From the NCBI GenBank assembly GCA_002336485.1, contig DDCZ01000070.1, positions 7,511 to 71,510 of the forward strand: a stretch of 64,000 bases of DNA. Direction: 5' to 3'. Shown piece by piece: positions 1 through 9,952 of this stretch (position 1 is its first letter; each line of letters begins with the position of its first letter). This stretch comes from Flavobacteriales bacterium UBA1993 (GTDB lineage Bacteria; Bacteroidota; Bacteroidia; Flavobacteriales_G; Salibacteraceae). The position numbers and the translations under genes are program-made. The notes beneath the pieces are model-generated. The model did no database searches, was not told where the DNA came from, and saw only the letters and a list, made by a program, of their open reading frames with translations.

Positions 1-218
1 TTTACCCGATCAATCACTACTTCTCTTTCAGGTGGCTTGGGAAGCGTAATGAAAACGTGCTCCTCAAAAATATCTTCGCCATCATCTATTTGCCCGTGAA
101 ATGCATACTGATTCAACATGGGTCTTCCATATTCCAGAATGCAAAGCGATGCTGCCAAGCCTAGCGCAAGTCCAAGAAATAGTCGTTCGGGTGTCTTTGA
201 TTCTTTGTTCCTTATCAT
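1..218 (-). CDS. TonB-family energy transducer, N-terminal part only (cut by window edge)
   Basis: The gene begins with ATG at 218 and runs off the left edge, leaving 72 codons. The visible protein opens with a basic segment (MIRNKESKTPERL), then one hydrophobic stretch at about residues 13-30 that would anchor it in the inner membrane, then an acidic stretch and the start of a proline-containing segment (ITLPKPPE). The order short basic tail, single TM helix, acidic linker, Pro-rich linker matches the complete TonB-type protein next door at 374-1051, so I infer a paralog. TonB proteins transmit proton-motive force from ExbBD to outer-membrane TonB-dependent receptors. The C-terminal TonB domain that would prove the assignment lies outside the window. 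Confidence 0.7.
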   Translation of the reverse strand, partial: MIRNKESKTPERLFLGLALGLAASLCILEYGRPMLNQYAFHGQIDDGEDIFEEHVFITLPKPPEREVVIDRV

Positions 219-313
219 AACTGTTGGTTTTGATATCTAACAGAACGCATGGATCTTTCGTATTTATAATCGGCTGCATCTAGAATACGGTATCAAACTC
301 AAGATAAAAGGCA

Positions 314-358
314 CAAAAAAACCTGCCTCATTTCCGAAAATTCGGAATGGGCAGGTTT
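314..358 (-). terminator. Rho-independent terminator after the complete tonB-like gene
   Basis: A long hairpin (arms AAACCTGCC at 319-327 and GGCAGGTTT at 350-358, continued inward by CATTTCCGAA/TTCGGAATG with single-base bulges) is followed on the minus strand by a run of T (the A run at 314-321). It sits 16 bases beyond the stop codon of the gene at 374-1051 and separates it from the next TonB paralog. Confidence 0.9.
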
Positions 359-373
359 AAAAACTCTTGATTA

Positions 374-1051
374 TTACTTCAAGTTAAACCGAAATGGCAA
401 CTTATAGTATACAGCTACGGGCTTACCTCTCTGCCGACCTGGTTTCCACGATGGCATCTTGCGAACGACACGCATTGCCTCATTATCCAAAGCTGGATGC
501 ACGCCACGAAGGATTGTGATATCATCTGGATCGACCTTACCATCTTCACGCACAACAAACTGTACATAAACGACTCCAGTGATCCCTGCATCTTTTGCAA
601 TCGGCGGGAACTTAGTGTTGTCTCTCAGCCAAATCATGAGCTCCTTCTGTCCACCAGGGAATTCAGGCTGCTCTTCAACAATATGGAAGATCTGAGGTGC
701 GGCAACTACTTCTTCTGGAATATCAACGATCTCAAAAACATCGTCTTCGTCCATTTCAGTGTCTTCAATTTCGAGTTCCTCCTCGATTTCTTCGTCGTCT
801 TCTACAATCTCAATAATTGTTGTCTGTGGCGGCGGTGGCGGTGGAGGTGGAGGTGTCTGCTGCGTAATCGGAATCATCTCTTCCTCATCTAGAAACACTT
901 CTAAATCGCCAAGACTTCCTACTTCACCTTCATATTGGGTCCATTCAAACGACACAAGAACAACGCCCAATGCAAGCAGGAGTCCTGTAAGGAAATAGAC
1001 TAGTTTTTTGTTTTCCAGATTTGCTTCTGGGTTCTTCTTCAGTTCCATCAT
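374..1051 (-). CDS. TonB family protein (energy transducer)
   Basis: A 225-residue inner-membrane protein that couples ExbB/ExbD proton-motive force to outer-membrane transporters. It has a short cytoplasmic tail, one TM helix at about residues 17-35, a run of nine prolines at 67-75, a very acidic Glu/Asp-rich linker at about 80-115, and a C-terminal TonB domain at about 130-225. The last shows the family pattern FPPIAKDAGITGVVYVQFVV, an acidic-Gly turn, then PALDNEAMRVV and PSWKPGRQRGKPVAVYYKLP. Acid-rich rather than Lys-rich Pro linkers are usual in Bacteroidota TonB proteins. The start is the first of two consecutive ATG codons; the second is equally possible. A strong terminator follows, and a second TonB paralog lies directly downstream on the same strand. 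Its exact receptor partners cannot be told. Confidence 0.93.
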   Translation of the reverse strand: MMELKKNPEANLENKKLVYFLTGLLLALGVVLVSFEWTQYEGEVGSLGDLEVFLDEEEMIPITQQTPPPPPPPPPQTTIIEIVEDDEEIEEELEIEDTEMDEDDVFEIVDIPEEVVAAPQIFHIVEEQPEFPGGQKELMIWLRDNTKFPPIAKDAGITGVVYVQFVVREDGKVDPDDITILRGVHPALDNEAMRVVRKMPSWKPGRQRGKPVAVYYKLPFRFNLK

Positions 1052-1141
1052 AGAATATGGATTTAATCAGCGACCAAAATAATCAGTACAAATTTGATAC
1101 ACGCTGATTTCGAGTTAAAATTTCCATCAATTATTAAACGG

Positions 1142-1519
1142 TTAGGTATAGGATTCATTGCCATAGATTAACATGAATACAACCAGGCCAGCTCCGGCCC
1201 CAACGGCATTGGCTAGGACATCCGAAAACTCCACGGATCTTCCGACAAAAAGAAATCCCTGCATCAGTTCGATTAGACCGCCATAAACAGTGCATAGAAT
1301 CAATACTTTCAACTTGGTTAAGGAGTGTAATGCCAAAAATCGTTTCTGTTTTATGAAACCAATCGTAAGCAACAGAAATAGCACTGCGAACAAAACTGCA
1401 TGGATCACAACATCCAAATTCGCCTTGTTTTCACCCCGAAACTGATCCCCAGGAATTCCGCAAAGAATCAGGATTAAAATAGCCCAGCTTATGCCTAAGG
1501 CATTATGCCTTAAAAACAT
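1142..1519 (-). CDS. VanZ-like integral membrane protein
   Basis: A 125-residue protein with four predicted membrane helices (about 8-22, 37-56, 71-88 and 102-118). It carries the VanZ-family signature: a Glu..Gln pair in helix 3 (GLIELMQGF) followed by Arg-Ser, then a conserved Asp-Asn motif (EFSDVLANAVGAGAG). VanZ of enterococci gives low-level teicoplanin resistance, but most bacterial VanZ-like proteins have no proven role, so resistance should not be assumed. Its ATG follows the gcvH stop codon with no intervening base, so the two are probably translated from one message. This gcvH-vanZ pairing recurs in flavobacteria as far as I know. Confidence 0.85.
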   Translation of the reverse strand: MFLRHNALGISWAILILILCGIPGDQFRGENKANLDVVIHAVLFAVLFLLLTIGFIKQKRFLALHSLTKLKVLILCTVYGGLIELMQGFLFVGRSVEFSDVLANAVGAGAGLVVFMLIYGNESYT

Positions 1520-1900
1520 TTACGCTCCTACTTCGCCTTTGTAATCGTCAGCAGAAAGCAAAGAATCTACTTGAGAAGCATCGCTCATTTTGATCTTCAC
1601 CATCCAACCCTCTCCATAAGGATCTTTATTCACTGTATCTGGTTCGTCTGCAAGTTTTTCATTTACAGCGATAACTTCACCACTCAGCGGCATGAATAGA
1701 TCTGAAACAGTTTTCACTGCTTCCACAGTTCCAAAAACCTCTTCTTGATCAAGGCTCTCGCCTTCCGTCTCGATCTCAACGTATACGACATCGCCAAGCT
1801 CGCCTTGGGCATAATCCGTTACGCCGATTGTAGCTTCGTCGCCATCGATTTTCACCCATTCGTGATCCTTGGTATATTTTAGGTCTGCAGGAATATTCAT
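1520..1900 (-). CDS. gcvH: Glycine cleavage system H protein
   Basis: The 126-residue lipoyl carrier protein shuttles the aminomethyl intermediate of glycine cleavage between the P, T and L proteins in the cytoplasm. The sequence is canonical: it begins MNIPADLKYTKDHEWVK, has the DYAQGELGDVVYVE block, and carries the lipoylation site in EAVKTVSDL with Lys63 as the modified residue, followed by PLSGEVIAVN. Length matches the family (about 125-130). The other gcv genes are not in the window. A TATATTTG -7 box lies 18 bases upstream, so the gene probably starts its own transcript despite lying just after sprA. Confidence 0.98.
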   Translation of the reverse strand: MNIPADLKYTKDHEWVKIDGDEATIGVTDYAQGELGDVVYVEIETEGESLDQEEVFGTVEAVKTVSDLFMPLSGEVIAVNEKLADEPDTVNKDPYGEGWMVKIKMSDASQVDSLLSADDYKGEVGA

Positions 1901-1917
1901 TGCTTCAATTTTGCGAG

Positions 1918-1925
1918 CAAATATA
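1918..1925 (-). promoter_or_regulatory. Bacteroidota-type -7 box for gcvH
   Basis: Minus-strand TATATTTG matches the TAnnTTTG -7 consensus and ends 18 bases upstream of the gcvH ATG. A TTG that could serve as the -33 element lies at 1949-1951, 23 bases upstream, at the long end of normal spacing. Confidence 0.55.
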
Positions 1926-1958
1926 TATCATGGATTTAGGAAAGTAAGCAAGGAATTA

Positions 1959-4900
1959 TCACCCAGAAAGGGTAAATCTCAAACTAAATCCAGCATTGAT
2001 ATTCGAGGTTGGAAATGAATTTGAAATCGCAGGCCGATTTGCGACCCAATCATAGAATAAACGCAGGTTCAAGGCCTTTGTCAAGGAATAGTCGCCTGTA
2101 ATTTTTAGGGAGTAAACCCGCTGACCTGCTGTGACCTGAGTTTCGTCTTCCACAATTTTCCGGATGATTGTTTCAGAGTTTCGAATGCTAAAGTCAGCTC
2201 GAAGTATAAAGTCGCTGGTCACCACATTTCCGCGAATCGGGAAGGGCAGCTTTAGTTTATTTATGGTGTAACCTGAACCTACCACATATTCCACATTGCC
2301 AATTTCTGTAATCTGGCCATTGGCCGTGCTGAGCATAATATTCCGATCCCTTCTTATTTCAAATCGAGTCAGGAGGCTGTTTTGCCACGTCATGTCAAAG
2401 TTGATCAGCGGCGAAAATTGCTCGCTTATCGAAACTTGTGAAATGATGTATTCAGGTTGAATTCGTGCCGACAGATCAAACGTATCAACCGTTGCGGATG
2501 ACTTTTGATACCCACCAACTGTATACGTTGATCGATAGGCGTGGTTGATACTGAATGTCTTGAAATACTTCTTCATGAAATCAAGCTTACTCAAACCCGT
2601 GTAGTTGATCCTCCAGTTTGGCAGCATCAAGGTTTTGAGCGGGTTCATGCTGACATCACCGGCCCGTTGACCTGAGTATGCCGCGAAAAAAGCCGGAATT
2701 AACACATCCTGATGCGCACTATCAAAACCAACGGTATATCCTCCTGGATCTCGATCCATGATGCCTTCTCGTTCTCCGATTCGTTGCGAAACGATGACCC
2801 TGTTTTCTAGGAATTGATTGTAGATGTTGAAGTTGGACGAATCAATGTTTTCCAAGGAAGTTGCTATTGTGAGGATAGAAGCACTATAATTTCCTGTTTC
2901 TAATCCAGTGAGTCCAGCATCCCAAATGTCCATGCCATTTGTGTCACTGAACGTGTAGTATTCTGACCAGTTAGTAGAACGACTTTCGTTAGCTGTAAGA
3001 TCGATGCGTAAATCCTTTAATGGTTGCACACTAGCTCGGACATTCTTTTGCTCACTAAAACTACGTAGATATGGGTTGAAAATATTTGGATTTCGAACCA
3101 ACCACCTTCGTTCGTTACCTGCATAATCCGCAAAGTGTTCTGAAGTTTCGCTGAATCCCTCCTGCTGGCCAAAAAGGAAACCAAGCCCAGGAGCCTGATA
3201 GGTGTACAATCCACGGCCATGAGATTGATCCGCACCCATATCCATTCCAATCACTTGAGATTGTCCCCCAAACCCTGGCAAGGTATTTCCTCTGTTTCGA
3301 GTATAGGTACCCGAAACACTTTTCACTCCCATCAGCGTTTTCAGCACCGCCTTAACCAGTTTTTGATCCTTTTCTTTTTTCTCCTTCTCTTCTTCTTCGC
3401 TATCACCTCCGCCTTCTTTCTTGGACAAGGTCTTTTGATCGGCACTCATCGATCGTTTCTTAGAGCTTTTCCCTCTCTTTCCTCGATTTACATCTCTCAG
3501 ATATGGAACCTTGTTATACAGACTGAGCATATTAAGTGATGCATTCAGCTGTACTTGTTGACCATTTGAAATAGTATGACCAAGAGTATCCTCGACGCCT
3601 TCTTCAAGTAATGGCCCTCTCTGCCAATCATAGCTTCCTGTATATCTAGCAGTGAGGCTTGTCCAATCTAACATTGGGATCTTGGATAGAGGCACATTAT
3701 AAGAGACGCTGGTGTTGTGATTGTAATTGGTGGTCATCCCAAAATTCTTCAAGCTACTCAGAAGTGAATCACGGTGAAGGGTATAATCGTATTCAGGCTG
3801 ACCCGTCTCAGGATTGATTATATATCCACCCAGCCCGTTGTTTTCTGGGTCCTCGATATCGGTGAGATCATCACTCGGTCGCGCAATACGTTGCCCCTCA
3901 TATTCACGCACGAGCGCTCTGTTATTTGCTGAAAAGTCAAGTTTGATGGCCTTAGCCAAATCATAGCTCAAATTATATGTTCTATTCCAGTTGAACGCTT
4001 TGTTGACAAAAGGCGGCTGAGAAACTGTTGCTTCTGGATTAAGGTTTCGAATCTTCCGTTCACCATACATTCGGTCGAAATCATTTCTAACTGCTATTGT
4101 CTTTGGCGCGAGATAGAAATTGAAATCACGAATCAATCGTAAGTATTTGGATTTTTTGATAAATCCAATTTTCTTGAATGGCTCCACGGGTTTGGCACTA
4201 TTTGAAAAGCTGTATGCAAGACCACCACGGTAATTTTTGGTGTAATCATATTCCGTATTAAAATCCCGATATCTCAGCTCTGTATAGGCATATGTGGCGC
4301 TTAGATTGGATACATCGTAGAAATGTGATTTACCCTCGCTCGTCTTTTCCTTTCGAACATTGGTGAAGTTCAAACTCTTACGTTCCGTTACTTTCTGACT
4401 AATTGTAAGCAGGCTGTCTTTGTCTTCAGCGGTGCGCTCATCGAGATAAATATCCATTGGAGTATCCGGCTCTTCAGGCGCAAATTGAGGGGTGCTTGTA
4501 TTGTTTGAATATCCGATGAACATTGGTACTTTCAAACCAACTTCTTCGGGAAGAAATTTATCTAATTGAACTTGAGCCGAGGCGTCCAAATTTGTAATCG
4601 TTTCCCTTTGACGTTCACTCACTTTAGATTCGAGGGCTCCCCATCCCGGTGTAGTAATCTGACCTGCTAAACTTACGTTTGCGAAATCGGCCAGATTAGC
4701 GGACAGTCTGGCCATGGCAGCCTCGCCACCGCTTTGATCGAAGTGGGTCAACCTCAATTCATTCGCCCAAACTTCAACACATTTTGGTAGTCCATCATCC
4801 AACTCTAAGTTCCCCTTTTGAGCGGGGTTTCGAACTCCGATCATGACTACCCGGGCATCGGCCAAATTCGGATTTCCCACCACAAAAATCTTTCTTCCTG

Positions 4901-7900
4901 AACCCAGATTCTTGATGTATCGTTGATTCAGCAGCACACCTCCCGCTTCTCCCAGATTTTCATTCCGCTCTCGTTTGGTGGCAAAAAGGTCTTCAAAATT
5001 GATAACCATGTTGTTTTCCAAGGGCCATACTCTTTCTTGATCAGAAACAGCCGAATTATCATAGAACCCTTCAGGGGTAATCGTTAGCGGCATTTCATAT
5101 TCGTAGTAATTCTCGGTGAAATCTGTACCCAAACGCACAAAAACACGAATATCATCGTTGTCAATTGGGTCGCAATCAGGCATGGATTCCGCATGGAGAA
5201 ACATCTCCATTTTCTTGAAAGACCGCATATCCATTTGTATGTTTCTAAATGCTGCCTGCGCCTTTCCGTCCTCAAGACCTTGAACCTGAAGTGCCAACGA
5301 CTGCTCATTTTGCTGTGCTAAGTTTGGTGAACCGGCCTGAATTTCTCGTTGAAGTTGAGGTGGAAGCACATAGTTAACGGGCTCCTTTTCAGCATTCTCT
5401 TCAATGTTAACTGCTCCAATGTTGAATTGGATATCTGGATCATCGGCAATCGCATCACCTTCCTCGTCAAGGTCGCCAGTGTATCGTCGCCACTCTCCAC
5501 GTACAAGCTCTAATCGAGCAAATCGCAAATAAATTGGCTTCTCAAATCCTTTCATAAAAACACGCATGAACCGAATGGATCGAAAATCCTGAATGTTACC
5601 CACGCGTTTTTCGAAGTCTCGAATTGGAATCTTAAACTGGATCCACCGCACAGTTTCGCCTGATTGTCCTTGTGGCTCGGCATCAACAATTGCGTTGATG
5701 TAATTTCTTCCCTCGGCCATTAACCCATCCTGTGAGATATCTACTTTATACTGATAATAGCTCTCTACATTATCCAAGGTGTTATCTCTGTTTATATCCT
5801 CGGCATCCGGGATTGGCGAGGCCGATGTAGGATATCCTTGACCATTTAGTTGCTGTGATTGCTCGGAGGTCGGGCTGTTCCCCTCAAGTCCATTGTATTT
5901 CTTGTATCGCTCAAGAATATTCAGTTCATCTCTATCGTAATCGTCGTCTCGATAAAAATTGTAGTTGTCATGTGATGGATCTTGAACCAGGGCAGCTACA
6001 ATCCCTGATCCTTGGCCGTACTTATTCTCCAATGGTTTTATATAGGTGGAATCAAAGAATATCCGTTCCTCCTCATCTCTCAACCCCTCTAAACCAACGT
6101 CTTGATATTCTCTGGTTGATAGATTGTTTGCAAAAGCATTCACAATTTGTTGCCCTTCAGGAATTCGACCAAAGCGCGACAATTCGGAGGGATCGCTTAG
6201 GTCTTCGCTTTTATTCTCGTTCGAAGGGAATCCATTTTCAAAACTCTTGTACTCATCCTTCAAAACATCCTCGGAGATGCTACCAATGTTGAAGTAAAGC
6301 TCACCATCGGTTTGATGATCTGGGTGTCCGGGAAATCCTTCCGTTTCACTTTCCGAGTATGGGTCCATCATCCAGAATTGAATGAATTCGATGTTTGCAG
6401 CGTCAAAATCAGTTTGATCAATTCGCCGCATAATTCCTCCCCATCTTGATTCTGGATCTTCTAGGTTTCCCTCATCATCGAGTCCTGCCGTAACATTAGG
6501 CACAGGGTCTACATCATAATTATAAGGTCCGGGCTCATCAGGATAAAATCCCAGATCAAACATGCTAATCTGGAAAGTTTGAGGTGCGCTTGCTGTGGAG
6601 AATTGACGATTTGGAAACACTTCCTTTTCTGTAACCTGACGCATGAGGTTATTCTGAAGCACGTCTTCGTTGTTCTTTATGTGATCTGGTGTAGTATTAT
6701 CAGCACGATAGAAGAGCGGATCAACTATGTACCAGGCGAAGCGGCCTCGGTTTTTATTAAACTCAAGGTCGTTGCTATTTCCCTCCGGAAATAAACTTGG
6801 CTGACCCTGTGGCGTACTGGCAATAGACCATAGCCCCAGCGATCTCAAGTCAATCGTACTTTGACTTCCTTCAAAATCGTCGATGTACGAATTACCCTCT
6901 TGCCCTATTGCACGTGAATGGCCCGGAATCAACTTTGCTGCTTCTGCTTGAAGGCTGATATTGGATATTTCTTTGGTGTCGATGAGCGGAATTTTATCCA
7001 CCATAGAGGTCAAAAACTTGGACTCAGTCGAATACGCTCCGTCAATACCAACGACCGTATTGTTTATAGGCTCATCTCCGTAATTCACTTTTTGTGTTAG
7101 CGGCCTTTCGCTCAGGTTCATAAAGGTTCCTCCAAAGTTCAACTGATCTGAAATTTTATAATCAAACCTGGAGGCAAAGAGGGCTTTTCGGTTAATACCA
7201 AAGGCCGAATTACTCTCTAGAGAAACGTCGATTGGCGTGCCCGACTCGAGCAGTCCTTCATTAATTATTTTGACTCGTCCTAAAGTGTAGTCAACGGTAT
7301 AATCTTGGTTTTCGATCAGTGTTTGTCCGCCAGCAGTGACCCGCACCGATCCCTCTGGTACGTTGAAGGCATTCAAGGCAATCTCTGAGCTATTCGAACT
7401 TTGGTATTTTCCCTTTATTGAGAAACGGTTTAGCGCTGGGAAGTTATACTGAGCGTTGGCCTGGGTGTTTGTATAAAGCGAATCAAACGCATAGTTGGAA
7501 GCTATCTTCTCGTCTTGGGTTAGGGTAAGAAGCGTCTGCCTTAAATCGGACCCAAAGGGCTCAAGAACAGGAAAAAAGATCCGCCCATTTGATGGGTTCA
7601 CCGTAATCTGAGGGCTCGCCAAAAAGTCAAACATTCCATCCGGAACTTGAGCGCTGTTATTATTAATTCTATCAAGTCCCATCACCTGAAGCAACGGCCT
7701 ATCGTTTAGTCCGATATATGGCTCGGGAATGTAGTTTATGTCGATTCCCTTTTTCTTATCTAGGTACCAAATTCCAAGTTCAAATCCTTGGTTACTTAAT
7801 TGATATGCCCCAAGGGAATACACGTTTTTCATCATCAAGTCCCACATTGGAAAACGGGTATTTAACTCGGAACTCTTCAACATTTTAAGCACCAAAGCGT

Positions 7901-9332
7901 CGCTTCCGGTATTATCATTAGAGAACTCACCCACTCGATAGGTTTGCCCGTTGTAGGTATACTCAAAGGCGATGGCCAAGACCTGATTTGGTTGAACCTC
8001 TTGAACCATCGAAATGTATCCAAGTTGCTGGTTATAGGTGTAGTCGCGGCCTTGCTGCAATTTTCGGGCGAGCTCCACTTTTTGATAATCAAACCTGCTT
8101 TCCAAGTTGTATGGCGCCCCTTCTAACACTCGTGACGCCTGGGTAAATGCACGGATTTGCGCATTGTTGTATATCCCACCATAAACCTTGTTTTGGCCAT
8201 TTGCCGCTGGCAAGTTGCCCTTTGGATCACCCGCGAATCCAGAATTATAGATTCTTCGAGCTTCACCCAAATCCTGAAAGGCAATTATGTTTCGAGTGTT
8301 TTCTGTGCTGAAGTTTGTGTTCGTCACCCAAACTTCTACCCTCGTAACATTCACGCTTGAATTGATTATTGGAGGTGTTGACAGCGCCTTCTCATAAATA
8401 TCTCTGAAGAAGTGGCTCATGAAGTAGTGGCGATACGCCTCATATTCATCAGCCCCGATTTCAAATTCAACCTCTTGCGCACCGCCTTCCGTGCTTACTT
8501 CCCGTCGTTCACTCTTTTGCTGAGAATAGACAGATGTGACATATAGCCGACCAAATTTCAGTTCCGTCTTAACCCCGAAGAGCGCCTGGCTTCCGGTAAT
8601 TAGCGAGCTCTGCAAGGGCAATGAAACATTTCCTAGTTCTATCTTTTGAATAATCTCATCCTCATAGCCTGTATACTCAAGTTTCATTTGATTCTCGAAA
8701 TCGAACGTAGCTTGCGTGTTGTAATTCGTTTGGATTTTGAGTTTCTCTCCGATATTACCAATGACATTCAATTGGATGTTCTGTCGAAAATCAAACGTTG
8801 TAATTCTTCTTTGGTTTACCGGGATGGCGGGGTTCTCCGTTTTAGAGCTATTTACACCAAATGTCAACTCGGCGGATCCGTTGGGTCGAATTTCAATCGT
8901 ATTCCCCCCAAATATTCGATCAAATCCTTCGCCCTCAACATTAATGGCTGGACGAAAAGAACTTCCCGTGGATCCATCTTCAGATTCTTCGTCTTCGGCA
9001 GCCTCCTTTTGAATCTGTTTCCAATAGTCATCCATCGATTTCTTCTTCTCGTAATCGCTGTATTCATCAAACGACATGTATGAAGGCGGGCGATAGTTCA
9101 ACTCCCCCATAGACTGCTTATAGTTGACGTTTCCAGATTCTGGGTCGTACTCAAAATTTGTCTCTACACTGCTGGGGTTTTCGCCATAGAGCTTTCGCTC
9201 TTCCTGGTCTAATGGATCAAAGGAATCGTTAAACGGAAATAGCAGGCTATCATTTTGACCAATAAGCATCAAAGGCATCGTAAACGATGCCCAAACCAAG
9301 AGGATTGCTTTATATAACCAAGGATTTCTCAA
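1959..9332 (-). CDS. sprA: SprA, outer-membrane translocon of the type IX secretion system
   Basis: A 2457-residue protein, close to the length of Flavobacterium SprA, which forms a giant single-chain 36-strand outer-membrane barrel through which T9SS cargo is exported (established for F. johnsoniae). An N-terminal signal peptide ends near LIGQ (about residue 26). The early region contains the characteristic FRPAINVEGEGFDRIFGGNT and the repeated R-F-D-Y-K / YSVPLSKIP-type barrel motifs. The protein ends in a strand with terminal aromatic residues (GFSLRFTLSG). A lysine/glutamate-rich loop at about residues 1955-1995 (KKEGGGDSEEEEKEKKEKDQ) is hydrophilic and probably periplasmic or disordered. 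The gene lies 10 bases after ruvA, suggesting co-transcription with maeB-ruvA, an arrangement common in Flavobacteriia. Two T9SS cargo proteins are encoded later in this window. Confidence 0.97.
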   Translation of the reverse strand: MRNPWLYKAILLVWASFTMPLMLIGQNDSLLFPFNDSFDPLDQEERKLYGENPSSVETNFEYDPESGNVNYKQSMGELNYRPPSYMSFDEYSDYEKKKSMDDYWKQIQKEAAEDEESEDGSTGSSFRPAINVEGEGFDRIFGGNTIEIRPNGSAELTFGVNSSKTENPAIPVNQRRITTFDFRQNIQLNVIGNIGEKLKIQTNYNTQATFDFENQMKLEYTGYEDEIIQKIELGNVSLPLQSSLITGSQALFGVKTELKFGRLYVTSVYSQQKSERREVSTEGGAQEVEFEIGADEYEAYRHYFMSHFFRDIYEKALSTPPIINSSVNVTRVEVWVTNTNFSTENTRNIIAFQDLGEARRIYNSGFAGDPKGNLPAANGQNKVYGGIYNNAQIRAFTQASRVLEGAPYNLESRFDYQKVELARKLQQGRDYTYNQQLGYISMVQEVQPNQVLAIAFEYTYNGQTYRVGEFSNDNTGSDALVLKMLKSSELNTRFPMWDLMMKNVYSLGAYQLSNQGFELGIWYLDKKKGIDINYIPEPYIGLNDRPLLQVMGLDRINNNSAQVPDGMFDFLASPQITVNPSNGRIFFPVLEPFGSDLRQTLLTLTQDEKIASNYAFDSLYTNTQANAQYNFPALNRFSIKGKYQSSNSSEIALNAFNVPEGSVRVTAGGQTLIENQDYTVDYTLGRVKIINEGLLESGTPIDVSLESNSAFGINRKALFASRFDYKISDQLNFGGTFMNLSERPLTQKVNYGDEPINNTVVGIDGAYSTESKFLTSMVDKIPLIDTKEISNISLQAEAAKLIPGHSRAIGQEGNSYIDDFEGSQSTIDLRSLGLWSIASTPQGQPSLFPEGNSNDLEFNKNRGRFAWYIVDPLFYRADNTTPDHIKNNEDVLQNNLMRQVTEKEVFPNRQFSTASAPQTFQISMFDLGFYPDEPGPYNYDVDPVPNVTAGLDDEGNLEDPESRWGGIMRRIDQTDFDAANIEFIQFWMMDPYSESETEGFPGHPDHQTDGELYFNIGSISEDVLKDEYKSFENGFPSNENKSEDLSDPSELSRFGRIPEGQQIVNAFANNLSTREYQDVGLEGLRDEEERIFFDSTYIKPLENKYGQGSGIVAALVQDPSHDNYNFYRDDDYDRDELNILERYKKYNGLEGNSPTSEQSQQLNGQGYPTSASPIPDAEDINRDNTLDNVESYYQYKVDISQDGLMAEGRNYINAIVDAEPQGQSGETVRWIQFKIPIRDFEKRVGNIQDFRSIRFMRVFMKGFEKPIYLRFARLELVRGEWRRYTGDLDEEGDAIADDPDIQFNIGAVNIEENAEKEPVNYVLPPQLQREIQAGSPNLAQQNEQSLALQVQGLEDGKAQAAFRNIQMDMRSFKKMEMFLHAESMPDCDPIDNDDIRVFVRLGTDFTENYYEYEMPLTITPEGFYDNSAVSDQERVWPLENNMVINFEDLFATKRERNENLGEAGGVLLNQRYIKNLGSGRKIFVVGNPNLADARVVMIGVRNPAQKGNLELDDGLPKCVEVWANELRLTHFDQSGGEAAMARLSANLADFANVSLAGQITTPGWGALESKVSERQRETITNLDASAQVQLDKFLPEEVGLKVPMFIGYSNNTSTPQFAPEEPDTPMDIYLDERTAEDKDSLLTISQKVTERKSLNFTNVRKEKTSEGKSHFYDVSNLSATYAYTELRYRDFNTEYDYTKNYRGGLAYSFSNSAKPVEPFKKIGFIKKSKYLRLIRDFNFYLAPKTIAVRNDFDRMYGERKIRNLNPEATVSQPPFVNKAFNWNRTYNLSYDLAKAIKLDFSANNRALVREYEGQRIARPSDDLTDIEDPENNGLGGYIINPETGQPEYDYTLHRDSLLSSLKNFGMTTNYNHNTSVSYNVPLSKIPMLDWTSLTARYTGSYDWQRGPLLEEGVEDTLGHTISNGQQVQLNASLNMLSLYNKVPYLRDVNRGKRGKSSKKRSMSADQKTLSKKEGGGDSEEEEKEKKEKDQKLVKAVLKTLMGVKSVSGTYTRNRGNTLPGFGGQSQVIGMDMGADQSHGRGLYTYQAPGLGFLFGQQEGFSETSEHFADYAGNERRWLVRNPNIFNPYLRSFSEQKNVRASVQPLKDLRIDLTANESRSTNWSEYYTFSDTNGMDIWDAGLTGLETGNYSASILTIATSLENIDSSNFNIYNQFLENRVIVSQRIGEREGIMDRDPGGYTVGFDSAHQDVLIPAFFAAYSGQRAGDVSMNPLKTLMLPNWRINYTGLSKLDFMKKYFKTFSINHAYRSTYTVGGYQKSSATVDTFDLSARIQPEYIISQVSISEQFSPLINFDMTWQNSLLTRFEIRRDRNIMLSTANGQITEIGNVEYVVGSGYTINKLKLPFPIRGNVVTSDFILRADFSIRNSETIIRKIVEDETQVTAGQRVYSLKITGDYSLTKALNLRLFYDWVANRPAISNSFPTSNINAGFSLRFTLSG

Positions 9333-9342
9333 ACGATTCCGA

Positions 9343-9942
9343 TCACAATTGCTTTAAGGCGCTTTTTATTAATGACTCCACACTTTCAGGGTGCTGTTCC
9401 TTCATGATTTTATTGATGGCTTTAACCGATTTTCCTCGATCAAATCCAAGTGCAGTCAGCGCAGATAACGCCTCTTGCCTAAAACTATTGCCTCCAGATT
9501 CGCTAATGTCCCCAGCCAATTCGGATTTGGCAAGTTTTTCCCTTAATTCGGCAACAACCTTCTGTGCTAATTTCGGACCAACTCCTTTAACCGTGGTTAG
9601 TGATTTTGAATCTCCGTTTAGAAGAATGGATTGCAAATCTCCAGATTTAAACGCACTAAGGATTGTATGCGCAATACCAGAACTCACCCCAGACACGGTG
9701 ACAAGTAATCTAAAAAGTTCGCGCTCTGAATTGGTAGAGAAGCCGAAAAGTTGATGACGGCTTTCACCCGATCTTACATCAACACTCACGTTATATTGAA
9801 GTAGTAAAAGACCTTCGGACAACTCATTTATATCCGTAAAAGTATTCAGGCTGATTTGAACGCGATAGCCCAATCCACCTGTATCAACGACAACGTGCGT
9901 TGGGGACTTCTCCGTAAACTTTCCTGAAATAAATTCAAACAT
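9343..9942 (-). CDS. ruvA: Holliday junction branch migration protein RuvA
   Basis: The 199-residue RuvA binds four-way DNA junctions as a tetramer and loads the RuvB motor. The N-terminal OB fold (MFEFISGKFTEKSPTHVVVDTGGLGYRVQ) is visible, with helix-hairpin-helix motifs around VSGVSSGIAHTIL and VKGVGPKLAQKVVAEL. A C-terminal domain III (EALSALTALGFDRGKSVKAI) is the part that contacts RuvB. Length is normal. The gene is sandwiched between maeB and sprA with 10-base gaps on both sides. Its partner ruvB is in this window at 17898-18923 in a different operon with queG, so the pair is split here. Confidence 0.97.
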   Translation of the reverse strand: MFEFISGKFTEKSPTHVVVDTGGLGYRVQISLNTFTDINELSEGLLLLQYNVSVDVRSGESRHQLFGFSTNSERELFRLLVTVSGVSSGIAHTILSAFKSGDLQSILLNGDSKSLTTVKGVGPKLAQKVVAELREKLAKSELAGDISESGGNSFRQEALSALTALGFDRGKSVKAINKIMKEQHPESVESLIKSALKQL

Positions 9943-9952
9943 CCGTTATTCC

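Noticed and set aside
825..855. GGT/GGC-rich microsatellite-like run
   Set aside because: It simply encodes nine prolines of the TonB linker on the other strand.
497..998. Open frames on the plus strand opposite the tonB-like gene, rich in Ser or Gly
   Set aside because: They are mirror images of the proline and acidic runs of the minus-strand TonB protein and have no signals of their own.
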